Shown: positions 44,028 through 53,460 of the stretch, in pieces
How positions within the stretch are numbered: the stretch's first letter is position 1
Layout: each line of letters begins with the position of its first letter
NCBI GenBank assembly: GCA_964487605.1
Contig: CAZARU010000011.1
Coordinates: 32,941 to 96,940, forward strand
Direction: 5' to 3'
Source: JAJDAH01 sp964487605
GTDB taxonomy: Bacteria > Myxococcota_A > Polyangia > Polyangiales > Polyangiaceae
Length of the DNA stretch: 64,000 nucleotides
The notes under the pieces: generated by a model
What the model saw: the letters and a program-made list of their open reading frames with translations, nothing else
Told to the model about the DNA's origin: nothing
Databases searched by the model: none
Made by a program: the position numbers and the translations under genes

Positions 44028-44129
44028 GGGTCGCTCCCGGTGAGGCCTTTAGCGCCCTCCGACTTTCGGAGCAACGGGCGAAGCCAGCGTGTCCTCGGTT
44101 CCCCAAGGATTCGCCGCGAGCTAGGTTCC

Positions 44130-44696
44130 ATGACCATGCCTCGCGCATCGCGGCCCCCGGGGTTCGACATGACCTACCGTCCCGCCGAGACGGCCTTCGG
44201 TCCGCCGCTCATCACGCACGCCCCGTCGGTGGTCTATCTGGGGCTCGCGATCGGCGTCGCCGGCATGGTCGTGGTGGGTGAGATGAGCCCGTCGACGTCC
44301 TGGCTGTTCCGCTACGTGGTGGAACAGGACGTTCACCGACCGTTGGGAGCCCGACCCTTCGCGGTGATCTTCTTTCTGAGCGCGCTGGCCGCCGTCGCAC
44401 GCACGACGATGCGTGGCGTCCGGATCCACTCCGATGGCCTCGAGTGCCGGGAGATGATCGGCTGGGGGTGGCCGAGGGTCCGACGGTACAAGTGGCCACA
44501 GATCGACACCATCGTGCTGGACCTGGAGCACACCGTGGCGCTCGACCTGTGGGACGGGTCCCGAGCCTACCTGCCCACGGTCGGCGACCGCCCGGCGCTC
44601 GCGGTGGAGCTCGAGAAGATCGGAGCCGCCCGCGCCATCCCCGTCCGCGGTGGGCGGGGCCTGGACGAGATTCCGGACGATCCCGAGTACGACTGA
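44130..44696 (+). CDS. membrane protein with two helices and a PH-like domain
   Basis: 188 residues from ATG 44130. After a short basic N-terminus come two transmembrane helices (SVVYLGLAIGVAGMVVVGEM and PFAVIFFLSALAAVARTTM) joined by a periplasmic loop. A cytoplasmic beta domain of the bacterial PH type follows: GVRIHSDGLECREMIGWGW, RRYKWPQIDTIVLD, VALDLWDGSRAYLP. Function unknown. Transcribed away from the aldolase gene and converging with apbE. Confidence 0.72.
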   Translation: MTMPRASRPPGFDMTYRPAETAFGPPLITHAPSVVYLGLAIGVAGMVVVGEMSPSTSWLFRYVVEQDVHRPLGARPFAVIFFLSALAAVARTTMRGVRIHSDGLECREMIGWGWPRVRRYKWPQIDTIVLDLEHTVALDLWDGSRAYLPTVGDRPALAVELEKIGAARAIPVRGGRGLDEIPDDPEYD

Positions 44697-44702
44697 TCGT
44701 CG

Positions 44703-45821
44703 TCAGGGGCGGTCCGTCGGCTGCCTCAGGAGCTTGACCCGCCCCTCGAGGCGCTTGCTGACGCGTACCCGATTGCCGGCGTCGACGACGAGCGCGGCAA
44801 CGCCACTCATTTCTTCCACCATCGCGAGGCCCGCCTCCGGACCCATGACGAAGACCGCGTCGTCGACGGCGTCTGCCGTGAACGCGTCCGGAGCCCACAC
44901 CGTCACGCTTCGGCACGCGGTCGCGGGGAACCCCGTCTTCGGGTCGATGATGTGATGGTAGCGACGCCCTTCGTGCACGTACGAACGCGCGTAGTCACCG
45001 GCGGTCGAGAACGCACGGTCCTCCAGCTCCACCGTCGCGAAGAACTCGCCAGTCGCTCCGCGAGGGTCCTGCACGCCGCTCACCCAGCTCGAGCCATCGG
45101 GCTTTCGCCCCGCACCGTACAGATCGCCGCCGGCCTGCGCGAGAAAGTTCCTCACTCCCGCCTTCTTGAGCACCATGGCGGCGCGGTCCACTGCGTAGCC
45201 CTTTGCGATCCCGCCGAGGCCGACCTGCGTGCCGGGCGGCACCTTCACCCGGCGACCGGCGTCCTCGAGAACGATCTTCCTGTAGTCCACGAATCGAAGC
45301 TTCTTCGCCACGTCCGTTTCCTTCGGCGGCGTGGGGTTCTCGGCAGCGCCGGTCCCGAACTTCCAGAGATCTCCCAGCGAGTGGAACGTGACGTCGAACG
45401 CGCCCTTCGACACGTTGCCCGCCCACACGCTGCGCTTGAGCACTTCGAACGTCTCCGGCCCCACACCGACGAAGGAACCGGCCCCCCGGTTGACGGCCGA
45501 CAGTTCGCTGTCGTCCCGCCACTCGGACATCAGTCGCTCGAGGCGGACGACCTCGTCGTAGGCCCGCCGCTGCGCCGCGCGAACCGCATCGGACCCCATC
45601 GACTCCGTGGTGAATGCGATGAGGGTGACCCGCGTGCCCATGGCGGGCTCGTCGAGCGTGATCTTCTCCGGAACGTGGGCGCGTGGCGCGCTGGCCGCGG
45701 CCGAGGGAGCCCCTCGCGGGGCAGCGGGTCCGGCATCGGGGGGCTTTGCCGCGTCGCAACCACCCGCGACCAGCCAGAGGGCGAGGCTCGGAAAGCCAAC
45801 ACGGGTTCTCCATCCGCGCAT
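44703..45821 (-). CDS. apbE: FAD:protein FMN transferase, ApbE family
   Basis: 372 residues from ATG 45821. Lipoprotein signal with a lipobox (LVAGGC), so it acts in the periplasm. ApbE motifs: MGTRVTLIAF, RLERLMSEWRDDSELSAVNR, VGLGGIAKGYAVDRA, QAGGDLYGAG and HHIIDPKTGFPA with the flavin/Mg site and a conserved Asp in DAVFVMG. Transfers FMN from FAD to a Thr of target proteins such as RnfG/NqrC; no such target lies in the window. Divergent from the M20 peptidase gene across 18 bp. Confidence 0.9.
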   Translation of the reverse strand: MRGWRTRVGFPSLALWLVAGGCDAAKPPDAGPAAPRGAPSAAASAPRAHVPEKITLDEPAMGTRVTLIAFTTESMGSDAVRAAQRRAYDEVVRLERLMSEWRDDSELSAVNRGAGSFVGVGPETFEVLKRSVWAGNVSKGAFDVTFHSLGDLWKFGTGAAENPTPPKETDVAKKLRFVDYRKIVLEDAGRRVKVPPGTQVGLGGIAKGYAVDRAAMVLKKAGVRNFLAQAGGDLYGAGRKPDGSSWVSGVQDPRGATGEFFATVELEDRAFSTAGDYARSYVHEGRRYHHIIDPKTGFPATACRSVTVWAPDAFTADAVDDAVFVMGPEAGLAMVEEMSGVAALVVDAGNRVRVSKRLEGRVKLLRQPTDRP

Positions 45822-45839
45822 TCGGACTATCCTAGTCTC

Positions 45840-47006
45840 GTGGCCCTCGATCGCACCTCTCTCGACCGCTCCGTGGACGACCTCGCGCCCCTCGTCACGG
45901 CGGTTGCGCGCCGCATCCACGAGAACCCGGAGCTCCGGTTCGAGGAGCACAAGGCGGCTTCCTGGCTCGTCGAAGCGCTCGAGGGGCAGGAGGGCATCGT
46001 GGTCGAGCGAGGCCTCGGTGGCCTCGGGACGGCGTTCCGGGCGTCCGCCGGACGAGGTGACGGCCCGAAGATCGCGATCCTGGCCGAGTACGATGCTCTG
46101 CCGGAGATCGGGCACGCGTGCGGTCACAACCTCATCGCGGGCGGCGCGCTGGGTGCGTTCCTGGCCCTCGCCCGGCATGGCGACGCCTTGCCCGGCACGG
46201 TGCAGATCATCGGAACGCCTGCGGAGGAGGGCGGGGGAGGAAAGATCCGACTCATCGGCGCCAGCGTGTTCGACGGAGTCGACGCTGCCATGATGTTCCA
46301 CCCCTTCGACCGAGACGTCCTCGCCCACCCCGCGCTGGCCAGCGTGTGGATCGAGATGCGGTTCGCCGGACGCCCGGCTCACGCCGCGGCGGCCCCGTGG
46401 GAGGGAAATAGCGCGCTCACCGCGTGCCTTCAGACGTTCCACCTGGTCGACTCGCAGCGCGTGCATTTTCGCGACGGTGTGCGCGTCCACGGGTTCGTGA
46501 CGAACGGTGGACAGGCCGTCAACATCATCCCTGAACGGGCAGCCTGCGAGTTCAGCGTGCGAGCGCGCAACACGACCGAGCTGGCGCGAGTTCGCGAGAT
46601 CGTCGAGCGCTGCGCGCGTGGGGCCGCACAGGCCTGCGGAGTCGAGGTCGAGACGAGTACGCGCGCAGGTTACCGCGACATGCGCAACAACTTGACGATC
46701 GCGCGGCGGTTCGGTGAGGCGCTCCATGCGCTCGGCAGGACGCCGCGCGAGACCGACGACACGGTCGGCGCCGGATCCACGGACATGGGCGACGTGAGCC
46801 ACGTCGTCCCGTCCATTCACCCCTACCTGGCGATCTGCGACGAAGGCGAGTCGCTGTGCCACGAGCATCGCTTTGCCGCGTGTGCCAAGAGCGACCGTGG
46901 GTTCGCCACCATGCTCGTCGCGGCGAAGGCCATGGCTCGTACGGCGGCGGACCTCCTGGAAGACGGCGGACTCCTCGGTCAGGCTCGAGCGGAGTACGGT
47001 TCGTGA
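45840..47006 (+). CDS. M20-family metallopeptidase/amidohydrolase
   Basis: 388 residues from GTG 45840. Metal-dependent amidohydrolase of the M20D type: RRIHENPELRFEEHKAA, AEYDALPEIGHACGHNL with the metal-binding GHACGH, GTPAEEGGGGK with the catalytic Glu pair, and a dimerisation insert starting FAGRPAHAAAAPWEG. The late His is in HRFAACAKSD. Resembles aminoacylase-1-like protein 2 (p-aminobenzoyl-glutamate hydrolase and dipeptidase relatives). Cytoplasmic. Stop overlaps the lipoprotein start (GTGA). Confidence 0.9.
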   Translation: MALDRTSLDRSVDDLAPLVTAVARRIHENPELRFEEHKAASWLVEALEGQEGIVVERGLGGLGTAFRASAGRGDGPKIAILAEYDALPEIGHACGHNLIAGGALGAFLALARHGDALPGTVQIIGTPAEEGGGGKIRLIGASVFDGVDAAMMFHPFDRDVLAHPALASVWIEMRFAGRPAHAAAAPWEGNSALTACLQTFHLVDSQRVHFRDGVRVHGFVTNGGQAVNIIPERAACEFSVRARNTTELARVREIVERCARGAAQACGVEVETSTRAGYRDMRNNLTIARRFGEALHALGRTPRETDDTVGAGSTDMGDVSHVVPSIHPYLAICDEGESLCHEHRFAACAKSDRGFATMLVAAKAMARTAADLLEDGGLLGQARAEYGS

Positions 47007-47710
47007 AGCGCGAGTCGAAGCCGCTGGCGCTCGCCTTGCTGCTGGCGGCGTGCGGTTCCACGACTCCCGAACCGGAGGACGCGACGGCCATCGCCGCGCC
47101 CACCGCGCCGTCCGACGACCGCGCGGACGAACCGGCGAAGGACGCCACGAAGGACGCAGAAGCGGCGGGAACGGCACCGGAGGCGCCGACGAGCGACGAC
47201 TCCGCAGCCCCGACGCCCGACGACGACGCGCCGACCGAGCGCGAGATCACCTACCGGGTGACGCCCGCGGGGCTCATCGTCGAGGTCGAGGGCGCGAGCC
47301 TCCTCTTGACCGCGGAACCCGTGAAGCGCGCCGACGGCTGGGGTCTGCGCCTCGACGCGGAGGTGTCCTCGATGGACGGACGAACGCACCGGTTGCTGGT
47401 GCCGGACCGGGGCATCTTCGCATTCCGCACGCTGGTGGAGCGAGCGCGCGGGAGGGAGGCCCACCCGGACGTGCGCAAGGGCGATGACGAGCGCCTCGTC
47501 ACTCCCGGCGACGAGGTGGTCTTCTCTCGGGAGTGGCCCGGAGCCGATCAGGCGGGCGCCCGCCCGGGCGACAGCGTGACGATCGATGTCGGCCTCTGGG
47601 GCATCGCGCGCGAGGCGGAGCAACGGCGGCCTCTGAAGAAGCTCGCGCTGCTTCGGATGGTCGTCGGCAAGGGTGCGCCGAAGGTCGCGGTGGACCCTCC
47701 GGAGAAGTGA
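47003..47710 (+). CDS. hypothetical lipoprotein
   Basis: 235 residues from GTG 47003, overlapping the M20 stop. KRESKPLALALLLAACGS is a lipoprotein signal. About 65 residues of Asp/Ala/Thr/Pro-rich linker follow. The remaining 150 residues are beta-rich (ITYRVTPAGLIVEVEGASLL, GWGLRLDAEVSSMDGRTHRL, DSVTIDVGLWGIA). No motif recognised. Coupled to the peptidase gene, perhaps only for expression. Confidence 0.7.
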   Translation: MKRESKPLALALLLAACGSTTPEPEDATAIAAPTAPSDDRADEPAKDATKDAEAAGTAPEAPTSDDSAAPTPDDDAPTEREITYRVTPAGLIVEVEGASLLLTAEPVKRADGWGLRLDAEVSSMDGRTHRLLVPDRGIFAFRTLVERARGREAHPDVRKGDDERLVTPGDEVVFSREWPGADQAGARPGDSVTIDVGLWGIAREAEQRRPLKKLALLRMVVGKGAPKVAVDPPEK

Positions 47711-47729
47711 GGCCGGCGCGGCGCCGGCG

Positions 47730-48518
47730 TCAGCGTCCTTCGAACTTCGGCGGGCGCTTCTCGGCGAACGCGCGGAGCGCCTCCACGCGATCCGAGCTGC
47801 GCAAGCACTCGTCGTAGTGGACTCGCTCGAGGTCGAGTCCCTGGGCTACCGGCACCAGGGATGAGTCGTCGATGGCCCGCAGGGCGGCGCGCTGTGCGAT
47901 GGGCGCACCGGCGGCGAGCGGCGCGATCCACTCGAGCGCGTCGTCGAGGACCTCCTTCCCGGGGGGGCTGACGCGGTTCACCAGCCCCATGGCGAGGGCC
48001 TCGGACGCCTCGATGCGACGCCCGAAGAGGATGAGCTCCTTGGCGCGCGCCTCCCCGATCAGGCGCGGGAGCCTCTGAGTTCCTCCCGCGCCCGGGATGA
48101 TCCCGAGGGTGACCTCCGGCAATCCCAGCACGGCGTGATGAGCCGCGACACGGAGGTCGCAGTGCAACGCGAGCTCGAGGCCGCCGCCCAGCGCCAGACC
48201 GTTGATCGCCGCGACCACCGGGAGCGGCGCCACGTCCAGCCACGTCCAGGCACGACGGTAGAGCTTCACCTGCTCGCGGACGTCGTTCTCGGACATCCCC
48301 CTGCGCTCCTTCAGATCCGCGCCGGCGCAGAATGCCTTGTCACCGGTCGCCGTGACGACGATCGCCCGCACCGACGGATCGGCCATGAGCTCTTCGCCGA
48401 CACGTGCGAACTCGAGCAGGGCGGCGCGAGAGAGCGCGTTCATCTTCTCGGGACGATCGAGCGTGAGGACGGCGACGGCATCTCGCCGTTCGAGCCTGAG
48501 GGGCGCCTCGTCGCTCAT
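47730..48518 (-). CDS. enoyl-CoA hydratase/isomerase family protein
   Basis: 262 residues from ATG 48518, overlapping the stop of the M1 peptidase gene (ATGA). Crotonase-fold motifs: LTLDRPEKMNALSRAAL, AFCAGADLKER for the first oxyanion-hole strand, INGLALGGGLELALHCDLR, and PEVTLGIIPGAGGTQRLPRL. The active-site Glu positions are in the GGGLELAL region and PEVTLG, as in hydratases; methylglutaconyl-CoA hydratase is an alternative reading. Hydrates 2-enoyl-CoA in fatty-acid or amino-acid breakdown. Confidence 0.9.
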   Translation of the reverse strand: MSDEAPLRLERRDAVAVLTLDRPEKMNALSRAALLEFARVGEELMADPSVRAIVVTATGDKAFCAGADLKERRGMSENDVREQVKLYRRAWTWLDVAPLPVVAAINGLALGGGLELALHCDLRVAAHHAVLGLPEVTLGIIPGAGGTQRLPRLIGEARAKELILFGRRIEASEALAMGLVNRVSPPGKEVLDDALEWIAPLAAGAPIAQRAALRAIDDSSLVPVAQGLDLERVHYDECLRSSDRVEALRAFAEKRPPKFEGR

Positions 48519-51133
48519 GACTTGCTCGCCCCGCGCTCGCGCTTGGCGTCCTTCATCCCTCTCGCCTTCTTCGCGGCCCGCGCCTTCTTCGCCGCGCGCT
48601 TCGCGCTCGCGGACGCCTCGACCTTCCCCACGCGCGCCTTCATCTCGGCAAGCTCGTTCTTGAGGGACTCGAGCTCGTCGCGGAGCCTCACCCGCTCGGA
48701 AGCGCCGTCGGTCCCGAGGTCCCTCAGTACCTCCCGAAGCCGTCGCGAGACGCGACCGTCGAGCTCTCGATCGAGCTGACGCCGCAAGGCCGGCCCGGCA
48801 GCGGTGTCCTTCAGGGAGCCGAGCGCTCGCGCGACGTCGAGCCGCAGGTGCGGGTCGTGGTCCTCCAGCAGATCCTCGAGGTGGAGCCGTACGGCCCTCT
48901 CGTCGGAGATCTCGGGCAGCGCGGCGATGGCCGCGCGTCGGCCACGCGTCGGGACGCCATAGCGGGTTCGGTCGCGCACGAGCGCGAGCGAACGTTCGTC
49001 GCGAAGGGCTGCCAGGCCGTCGATGGCGCCCGCCCGCCGGACGTCGGCCCACGACGGCTTGTCGAGCAGCTTCACGAGCGTCGCATACGCACCCGAGTCG
49101 CGGGTTCGACCGAGAGCGCGCGCCGCGGAGGCCGCGACGAGGTAGCTCGCGTCCTTCTTCGCCCGATCGGAGAGCGCGCGTGCGGCTCCGGAGTTCTTGA
49201 AGGAGCCGAGCGCGACGACGACCGCCCGACGAACCTTGGCGTTGGCGTCGGCGCACCCAGCCAGCAGCGCGGCCAGGGCGTCGTCGCCTCGAATGCGGCC
49301 GAGGGCGCGTGCGGCTTCGGCACGGACCATCCACGCTTCCTTCGCGCTCGCGAGACACTTGGCGAGCGCCGCCAAAGTCTGGGGGTCGTCGCGCCGCGCG
49401 AGACACTGCGCCGCCGTCCAGCGGGCGCGTGCCGGTTCTCCGTGGGCGAGTTGGTTCCGGAGCATGTCCGTCGGGGCCTCGACGGTGACGTTGCCCACGA
49501 TCTTGAAGTCGGGATCGAAATGGACCCAGCGCGGACGCTCCGGGAGCGGCGCCACGAGGGCGTCGTTCGCGTCGGTGACGTCCTTGCGAAAGCGCACCGT
49601 CGCGCCGTCGGCGCAGCCGACCGCCACCTCGAGCGGAAGGGCGAACACGGCGGTCTCGCCGGTGCGCTGCGTCTGCTTGAGCGTGACGACGAGCTGGCCG
49701 TCTTCCCACGCCACCTTGATCCTGAGCACCGGGTGACCGGGACGGTACACCCACTGGTCGAAGAACTGCTCGAGGGACCTCCCGCTGGCGCCCTCCAGCG
49801 CGCGCTGCAGGTCCGCCGTCTCCACGATGCCGAACGCGTGCCGCTCGAGGTACTGCTTCACGCCCCCCCAGAAGGGCGCGTCGCCGATCTCGCGACGGAG
49901 CATGTGCAGCACGAGCGCACCCTTCTCGTAGAGGTGCCGGTCGAAGAGGTCGATCGGCGCCTGGTAGTCGCGGCACACGATCGGGCGGACGTAGCGACCG
50001 TTGGCTTCTCCCAGGTAGGAGTCGAGGTCGCTCTCCGCGGCGTACTCCATCTCGTCGCGCCCCAGGCGATCCTCACGCTCGACGAGCTCGCAGAACGTCG
50101 CGAAGCCCTCGTTGAGCCACGCGTGGCTCCAGTCTCGGCAGGTGACGTAGTCGCCGAACCACTGATGGGCGAGCTCGTGCGCCACGATGTCGTGACTCTC
50201 GATGTCGATGGCCGCGTTCTCGTCGAGCAGCACGTGCTCGTACATCGTCGTCGCCGTGGTGTTCTCCATGCCTCCGAAGATGAAGTCACTGACGACGACC
50301 TGCGTGTACCGCGACCACGGGTAAGGCACACCGGTCAGCCGCGAGAGCAACTCCACCATGCGCGGTGTCTCGGAGAATGCGCGCCACGCATCCGCTTCGC
50401 GCCCTGGCGGCGAGAAGTACTGCACGGGTACCGGGCCTCGCGCCGTCACCGCATCTCGGTCCTTCAGGACGTCGAACTGGCCAGCCACGAGCGTCAGCAG
50501 GTAGCTGGGGTGCGGGCGATCGAGCCGAAACGTGTACGTCCACGGGCCGCCCTCGAGGAGCTTCGAGCGCACGAGCTCGCCGTTGGACAGCGCGACGAAG
50601 CCCTCCGGGAGCTTCACCCGAAGTTCGGTGGTCATCTTCGCGTGCGGCTTGTCGTGACAGGGCACCCAGTGCCGCGCGTCCTCGTCCTGACACTGGGTCC
50701 AGATCTGCCGCGGTCTGTCGGGAACCTGCTCGTCCGGCTCGAGGAAGTAGAGGCCGCGCTTCGGGGATGCGCGGTAGCTCACTTCGAGGCGACCCTCTCG
50801 AACTCCCTTCGGGATGGCGACGGCGAGCCGATCGCCGTCGTACACGAAGCGCGCACGCGCCTTCTTTCCGCCGGTGTGGAGCGTCACTCGCCGCAGTTCG
50901 AACCCCACCGCGTCGAGCACCAGGTCCTTGGCGTCAGCCGCCGTTCGCCGGAAGTCGAGCCGAGCCACCGCCGAGATCGACCGCGACGCGAAGCTCGGCT
51001 CGACGGCGAGCGCGAGGTGGAGGATGTCGAACGGCCGAGCGCGCTCGTACTGGCGCACCGTCCCCGCGAGGGTGAACGTGCCCGCTGCCCCGGCGCAGGC
51101 ACACCTCTCGTGCAGATTCCGGGAGATGGCCAT
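48515..51133 (-). CDS. M1-family aminopeptidase with HEAT repeats and Lys/Ala-rich tail
   Basis: 872 residues from ATG 51133 (an upstream start at 51172 exists). No signal peptide, so probably cytoplasmic. Gluzincin features: exopeptidase motif FGGMENTTATT near residue 283, HELAHQWFG with His319, Glu320 and His323 and the third zinc ligand Glu342 in LNEGFATF, then the catalytic Tyr region YEKGALVLHML. After residue about 540 come HEAT-like repeats (ARALGRIRGDDALAALLAGC, VALGSFKNSGAARALSDRA, ARALGSLKDTAAGPALRRQL). A coiled coil RLRDELESLKNELAEMKARV and a histone H1-like tail (AKKARAAKKARG) end the protein. Confidence 0.9.
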   Translation of the reverse strand: MAISRNLHERCACAGAAGTFTLAGTVRQYERARPFDILHLALAVEPSFASRSISAVARLDFRRTAADAKDLVLDAVGFELRRVTLHTGGKKARARFVYDGDRLAVAIPKGVREGRLEVSYRASPKRGLYFLEPDEQVPDRPRQIWTQCQDEDARHWVPCHDKPHAKMTTELRVKLPEGFVALSNGELVRSKLLEGGPWTYTFRLDRPHPSYLLTLVAGQFDVLKDRDAVTARGPVPVQYFSPPGREADAWRAFSETPRMVELLSRLTGVPYPWSRYTQVVVSDFIFGGMENTTATTMYEHVLLDENAAIDIESHDIVAHELAHQWFGDYVTCRDWSHAWLNEGFATFCELVEREDRLGRDEMEYAAESDLDSYLGEANGRYVRPIVCRDYQAPIDLFDRHLYEKGALVLHMLRREIGDAPFWGGVKQYLERHAFGIVETADLQRALEGASGRSLEQFFDQWVYRPGHPVLRIKVAWEDGQLVVTLKQTQRTGETAVFALPLEVAVGCADGATVRFRKDVTDANDALVAPLPERPRWVHFDPDFKIVGNVTVEAPTDMLRNQLAHGEPARARWTAAQCLARRDDPQTLAALAKCLASAKEAWMVRAEAARALGRIRGDDALAALLAGCADANAKVRRAVVVALGSFKNSGAARALSDRAKKDASYLVAASAARALGRTRDSGAYATLVKLLDKPSWADVRRAGAIDGLAALRDERSLALVRDRTRYGVPTRGRRAAIAALPEISDERAVRLHLEDLLEDHDPHLRLDVARALGSLKDTAAGPALRRQLDRELDGRVSRRLREVLRDLGTDGASERVRLRDELESLKNELAEMKARVGKVEASASAKRAAKKARAAKKARGMKDAKRERGASKS

Positions 51134-51282
51134 GAGGGGACCGGAGATTACGCGCGGCTCGCTGCGTCGCAAGGGCGCTCGCGCAAGCGCAGCGTCCGAC
51201 CGCCGAAAACGCCGGACGAGGGGTGCGACGCGTACTGCCGGGGACGTCCGCCGACCGCGCGCGATTGCGCTACCCTCGGCGC

Positions 51283-53427
51283 TTGCCGACCACCATCACC
51301 GGCGACGTCGAGCGCGTCAGCTACGAGAACGAGGAGACGAGTTTTCGGGTGATTCGCGTCACCGTCGAGGGGCGCGCGTCCCTGCCGGTGGTCGGAGTCT
51401 TCGCCGCGGTGGCCCCGGGCGCCCGCGTGCGGGCCACAGGCGAGATCGTCGTGGATCCGCGCCACGGGCGACAGCTCCGCGCGGACGCGGTGGTCCCCAT
51501 CGCGCCCGAGACCCTGGCTGGGCTCGAGCGCTATTTGGCAGGCGGTCTCATCAAGGGCATCGGACCCGTCTACGCGAAGCGCATCGTCGAGAAGTTCGGC
51601 GAGCGCACCCTCGACGTGCTCGACAAGGAACCGGGGCGGCTTCGAGAAGTGCCCGGCCTGGGAGCGAAGCGCGCCGACGAGATCCGGCGCACCTGGACGG
51701 AGAAGCGCGCGGTCAACGACCTCATGGTCCTGCTCCAGAGCCACGGAGCGTCGCCGTCGCTGGCTCTGCGCATCCACGAGCGCTACGGCGACCAGGCGGC
51801 GGCGATCGTGCAGCGCAATCCGTACCGCCTCGCCATGGACGTCCGCATGGTGGGCTTTGTCACCGCGGATCGGCTCGCGAGGAGCCTGGGGATCAGCGGG
51901 GACCACCCCGAGCGCGTCCAGGCCGGCGTGCTTCACCAGATCGCCGCGTTCGCGGACAGGGGCCATACGGCGACGGCGCGCTCCGATCTGGTCGTAGCGA
52001 CCGCCGCGATGCTGGAAGTGGACGAGGCACACGTCCACGCGGCGGTGGATGCGCTGTGGGCGTCGGGCCGCGTGACGCTCGAGGGCGACGCCGTCTACGC
52101 CACGTGGCTCTTCGACGCGGAGCGCTCCATCGCAGAGTCGTTGCGCACGCTGCTCGAGAGCCCGGCCGAGCCCCTCCCAGGCCTCGCGCTCGCCCTCGAA
52201 GCGTTCGAGGCTGCGACGCGAGTCGAGCTCGCACCCAGGCAGACCGAGGCCGTGGAGGCCGTGGCCGGAAAGAAGGTCGTCGTCATCACCGGCGGACCCG
52301 GTGTCGGCAAGACGACGATCGTGCGAGCCATCCTGGCGGTGCTCGATGGCGCGAAGCAGCGGGCGCTGCTCGCCGCTCCCACCGGACGCGCTGCGAAGCG
52401 CATGTCCGAAGCGACCGGGCGACAGGCGTCCACGATCCACCGGCTCCTCGAGTTCGAGCCGCGCACGCGCGTGTTCCAGCGCAACCTGAGGAACCCGCTC
52501 GACACGGACGCCATCGTCGTGGACGAAGCCAGCATGATCGACGTCCCGCTCGCCGCAGCGCTCCTCGAAGCCGTCCCGCCTGCCGCGCGCCTGGTGATCG
52601 TGGGCGACGCCGATCAGCTTCCCTCGGTCGGCCCGGGCGCGTTCCTGCGGGACGTCATCACGTCGAAGACGACCCCCACGGTGCGGCTCGACGAGATTTT
52701 TCGTCAGGCCGACAGCAGTGGCATCGTCCGCAACGCGCACCGCATCTTCCGCGGCGAGCCGCCCGAGAGCGCGGCCGCCGACGACCCGCGGGGTGACTTC
52801 TTCGTCATCGTGCGCCGGGATCCGGCCGAGGCGGCAACGACCATCCGAGAGCTGGTGACGCGCAGGATACCCCAGCGGTTCGGGCTCGATCCCATGCGGG
52901 ACGTGCAGGTTCTGGTGCCGATGCACCGCGGCCCCGTCGGCACCACGGCGCTCAACGAGTCACTGCAGGCCGCGCTGAACCCCACCGGCAGCCTCTTCGA
53001 GCGGCGAGGCCAGCGCTACCGCTCCGGGGACAAGGTGATGCAGACGAAGAACGACTACGAACGCGACGTGTTCAATGGCGACGTGGGAGTCATCCACGCC
53101 GTGGACGCGACGGCACGCAAGCTGGTCGTCCGCTTCGATGGTCGCCTCGTCGAATACGAGGACGCCGCGCTCGACAATCTGGCGCTGGCGTACGCGATCA
53201 GCATCCACAAGAGCCAGGGAAGCGAGTACCCGGCGGTGGTGGTGCCGATGCTCACTTCGCACTTCGTCATGCTCTCCAGGAATCTCCTCTACACCGCCGT
53301 CACACGGGCCAAGCGACTGTGCTGCATCGTGACGCATCCGCGGGCGATCGCGCTGGCTCTGGCGGAGACGCGGCGCGAGCTTCGGCGCACGGGCTTGACC
53401 GCCCGCTTGCTCGGCGCCGGCAGTTGA
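51283..53427 (+). CDS. recD2: RecD2-type ATP-dependent DNA helicase
   Basis: 714 residues from TTG 51283, where the conserved N-terminus TTITGDVERVSYENEETSF begins; GTG 51223 would add 20 non-conserved residues. An OB-like N-terminal domain (to about 75) is followed by helix-hairpin-helix segments (GGLIKGIGPVYAKRI, VPGLGAKRADEI). The SF1B core comes next: Walker A GGPGVGKTT at 337-345, VDEASMID with Asp414/Glu415, GDADQLPSVGPG, and UvrD-like C-terminal ISIHKSQGSEYPAVV and YTAVTRAK. RecBCD-independent RecD2 helicases act 5'-3' in replication-fork repair. Confidence 0.93.
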   Translation: MPTTITGDVERVSYENEETSFRVIRVTVEGRASLPVVGVFAAVAPGARVRATGEIVVDPRHGRQLRADAVVPIAPETLAGLERYLAGGLIKGIGPVYAKRIVEKFGERTLDVLDKEPGRLREVPGLGAKRADEIRRTWTEKRAVNDLMVLLQSHGASPSLALRIHERYGDQAAAIVQRNPYRLAMDVRMVGFVTADRLARSLGISGDHPERVQAGVLHQIAAFADRGHTATARSDLVVATAAMLEVDEAHVHAAVDALWASGRVTLEGDAVYATWLFDAERSIAESLRTLLESPAEPLPGLALALEAFEAATRVELAPRQTEAVEAVAGKKVVVITGGPGVGKTTIVRAILAVLDGAKQRALLAAPTGRAAKRMSEATGRQASTIHRLLEFEPRTRVFQRNLRNPLDTDAIVVDEASMIDVPLAAALLEAVPPAARLVIVGDADQLPSVGPGAFLRDVITSKTTPTVRLDEIFRQADSSGIVRNAHRIFRGEPPESAAADDPRGDFFVIVRRDPAEAATTIRELVTRRIPQRFGLDPMRDVQVLVPMHRGPVGTTALNESLQAALNPTGSLFERRGQRYRSGDKVMQTKNDYERDVFNGDVGVIHAVDATARKLVVRFDGRLVEYEDAALDNLALAYAISIHKSQGSEYPAVVVPMLTSHFVMLSRNLLYTAVTRAKRLCCIVTHPRAIALALAETRRELRRTGLTARLLGAGS

Positions 53428-53460
53428 ACGAAGTGGTGGGCGAGCTGCGCGTCGTGGCCT

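Noticed and set aside
43335..44696. 453-residue plus-strand frame across the aldolase gene
   Set aside because: The first 265 codons are the complement of the aldolase gene; only the part from ATG 44130 has membrane helices and its own codon bias.
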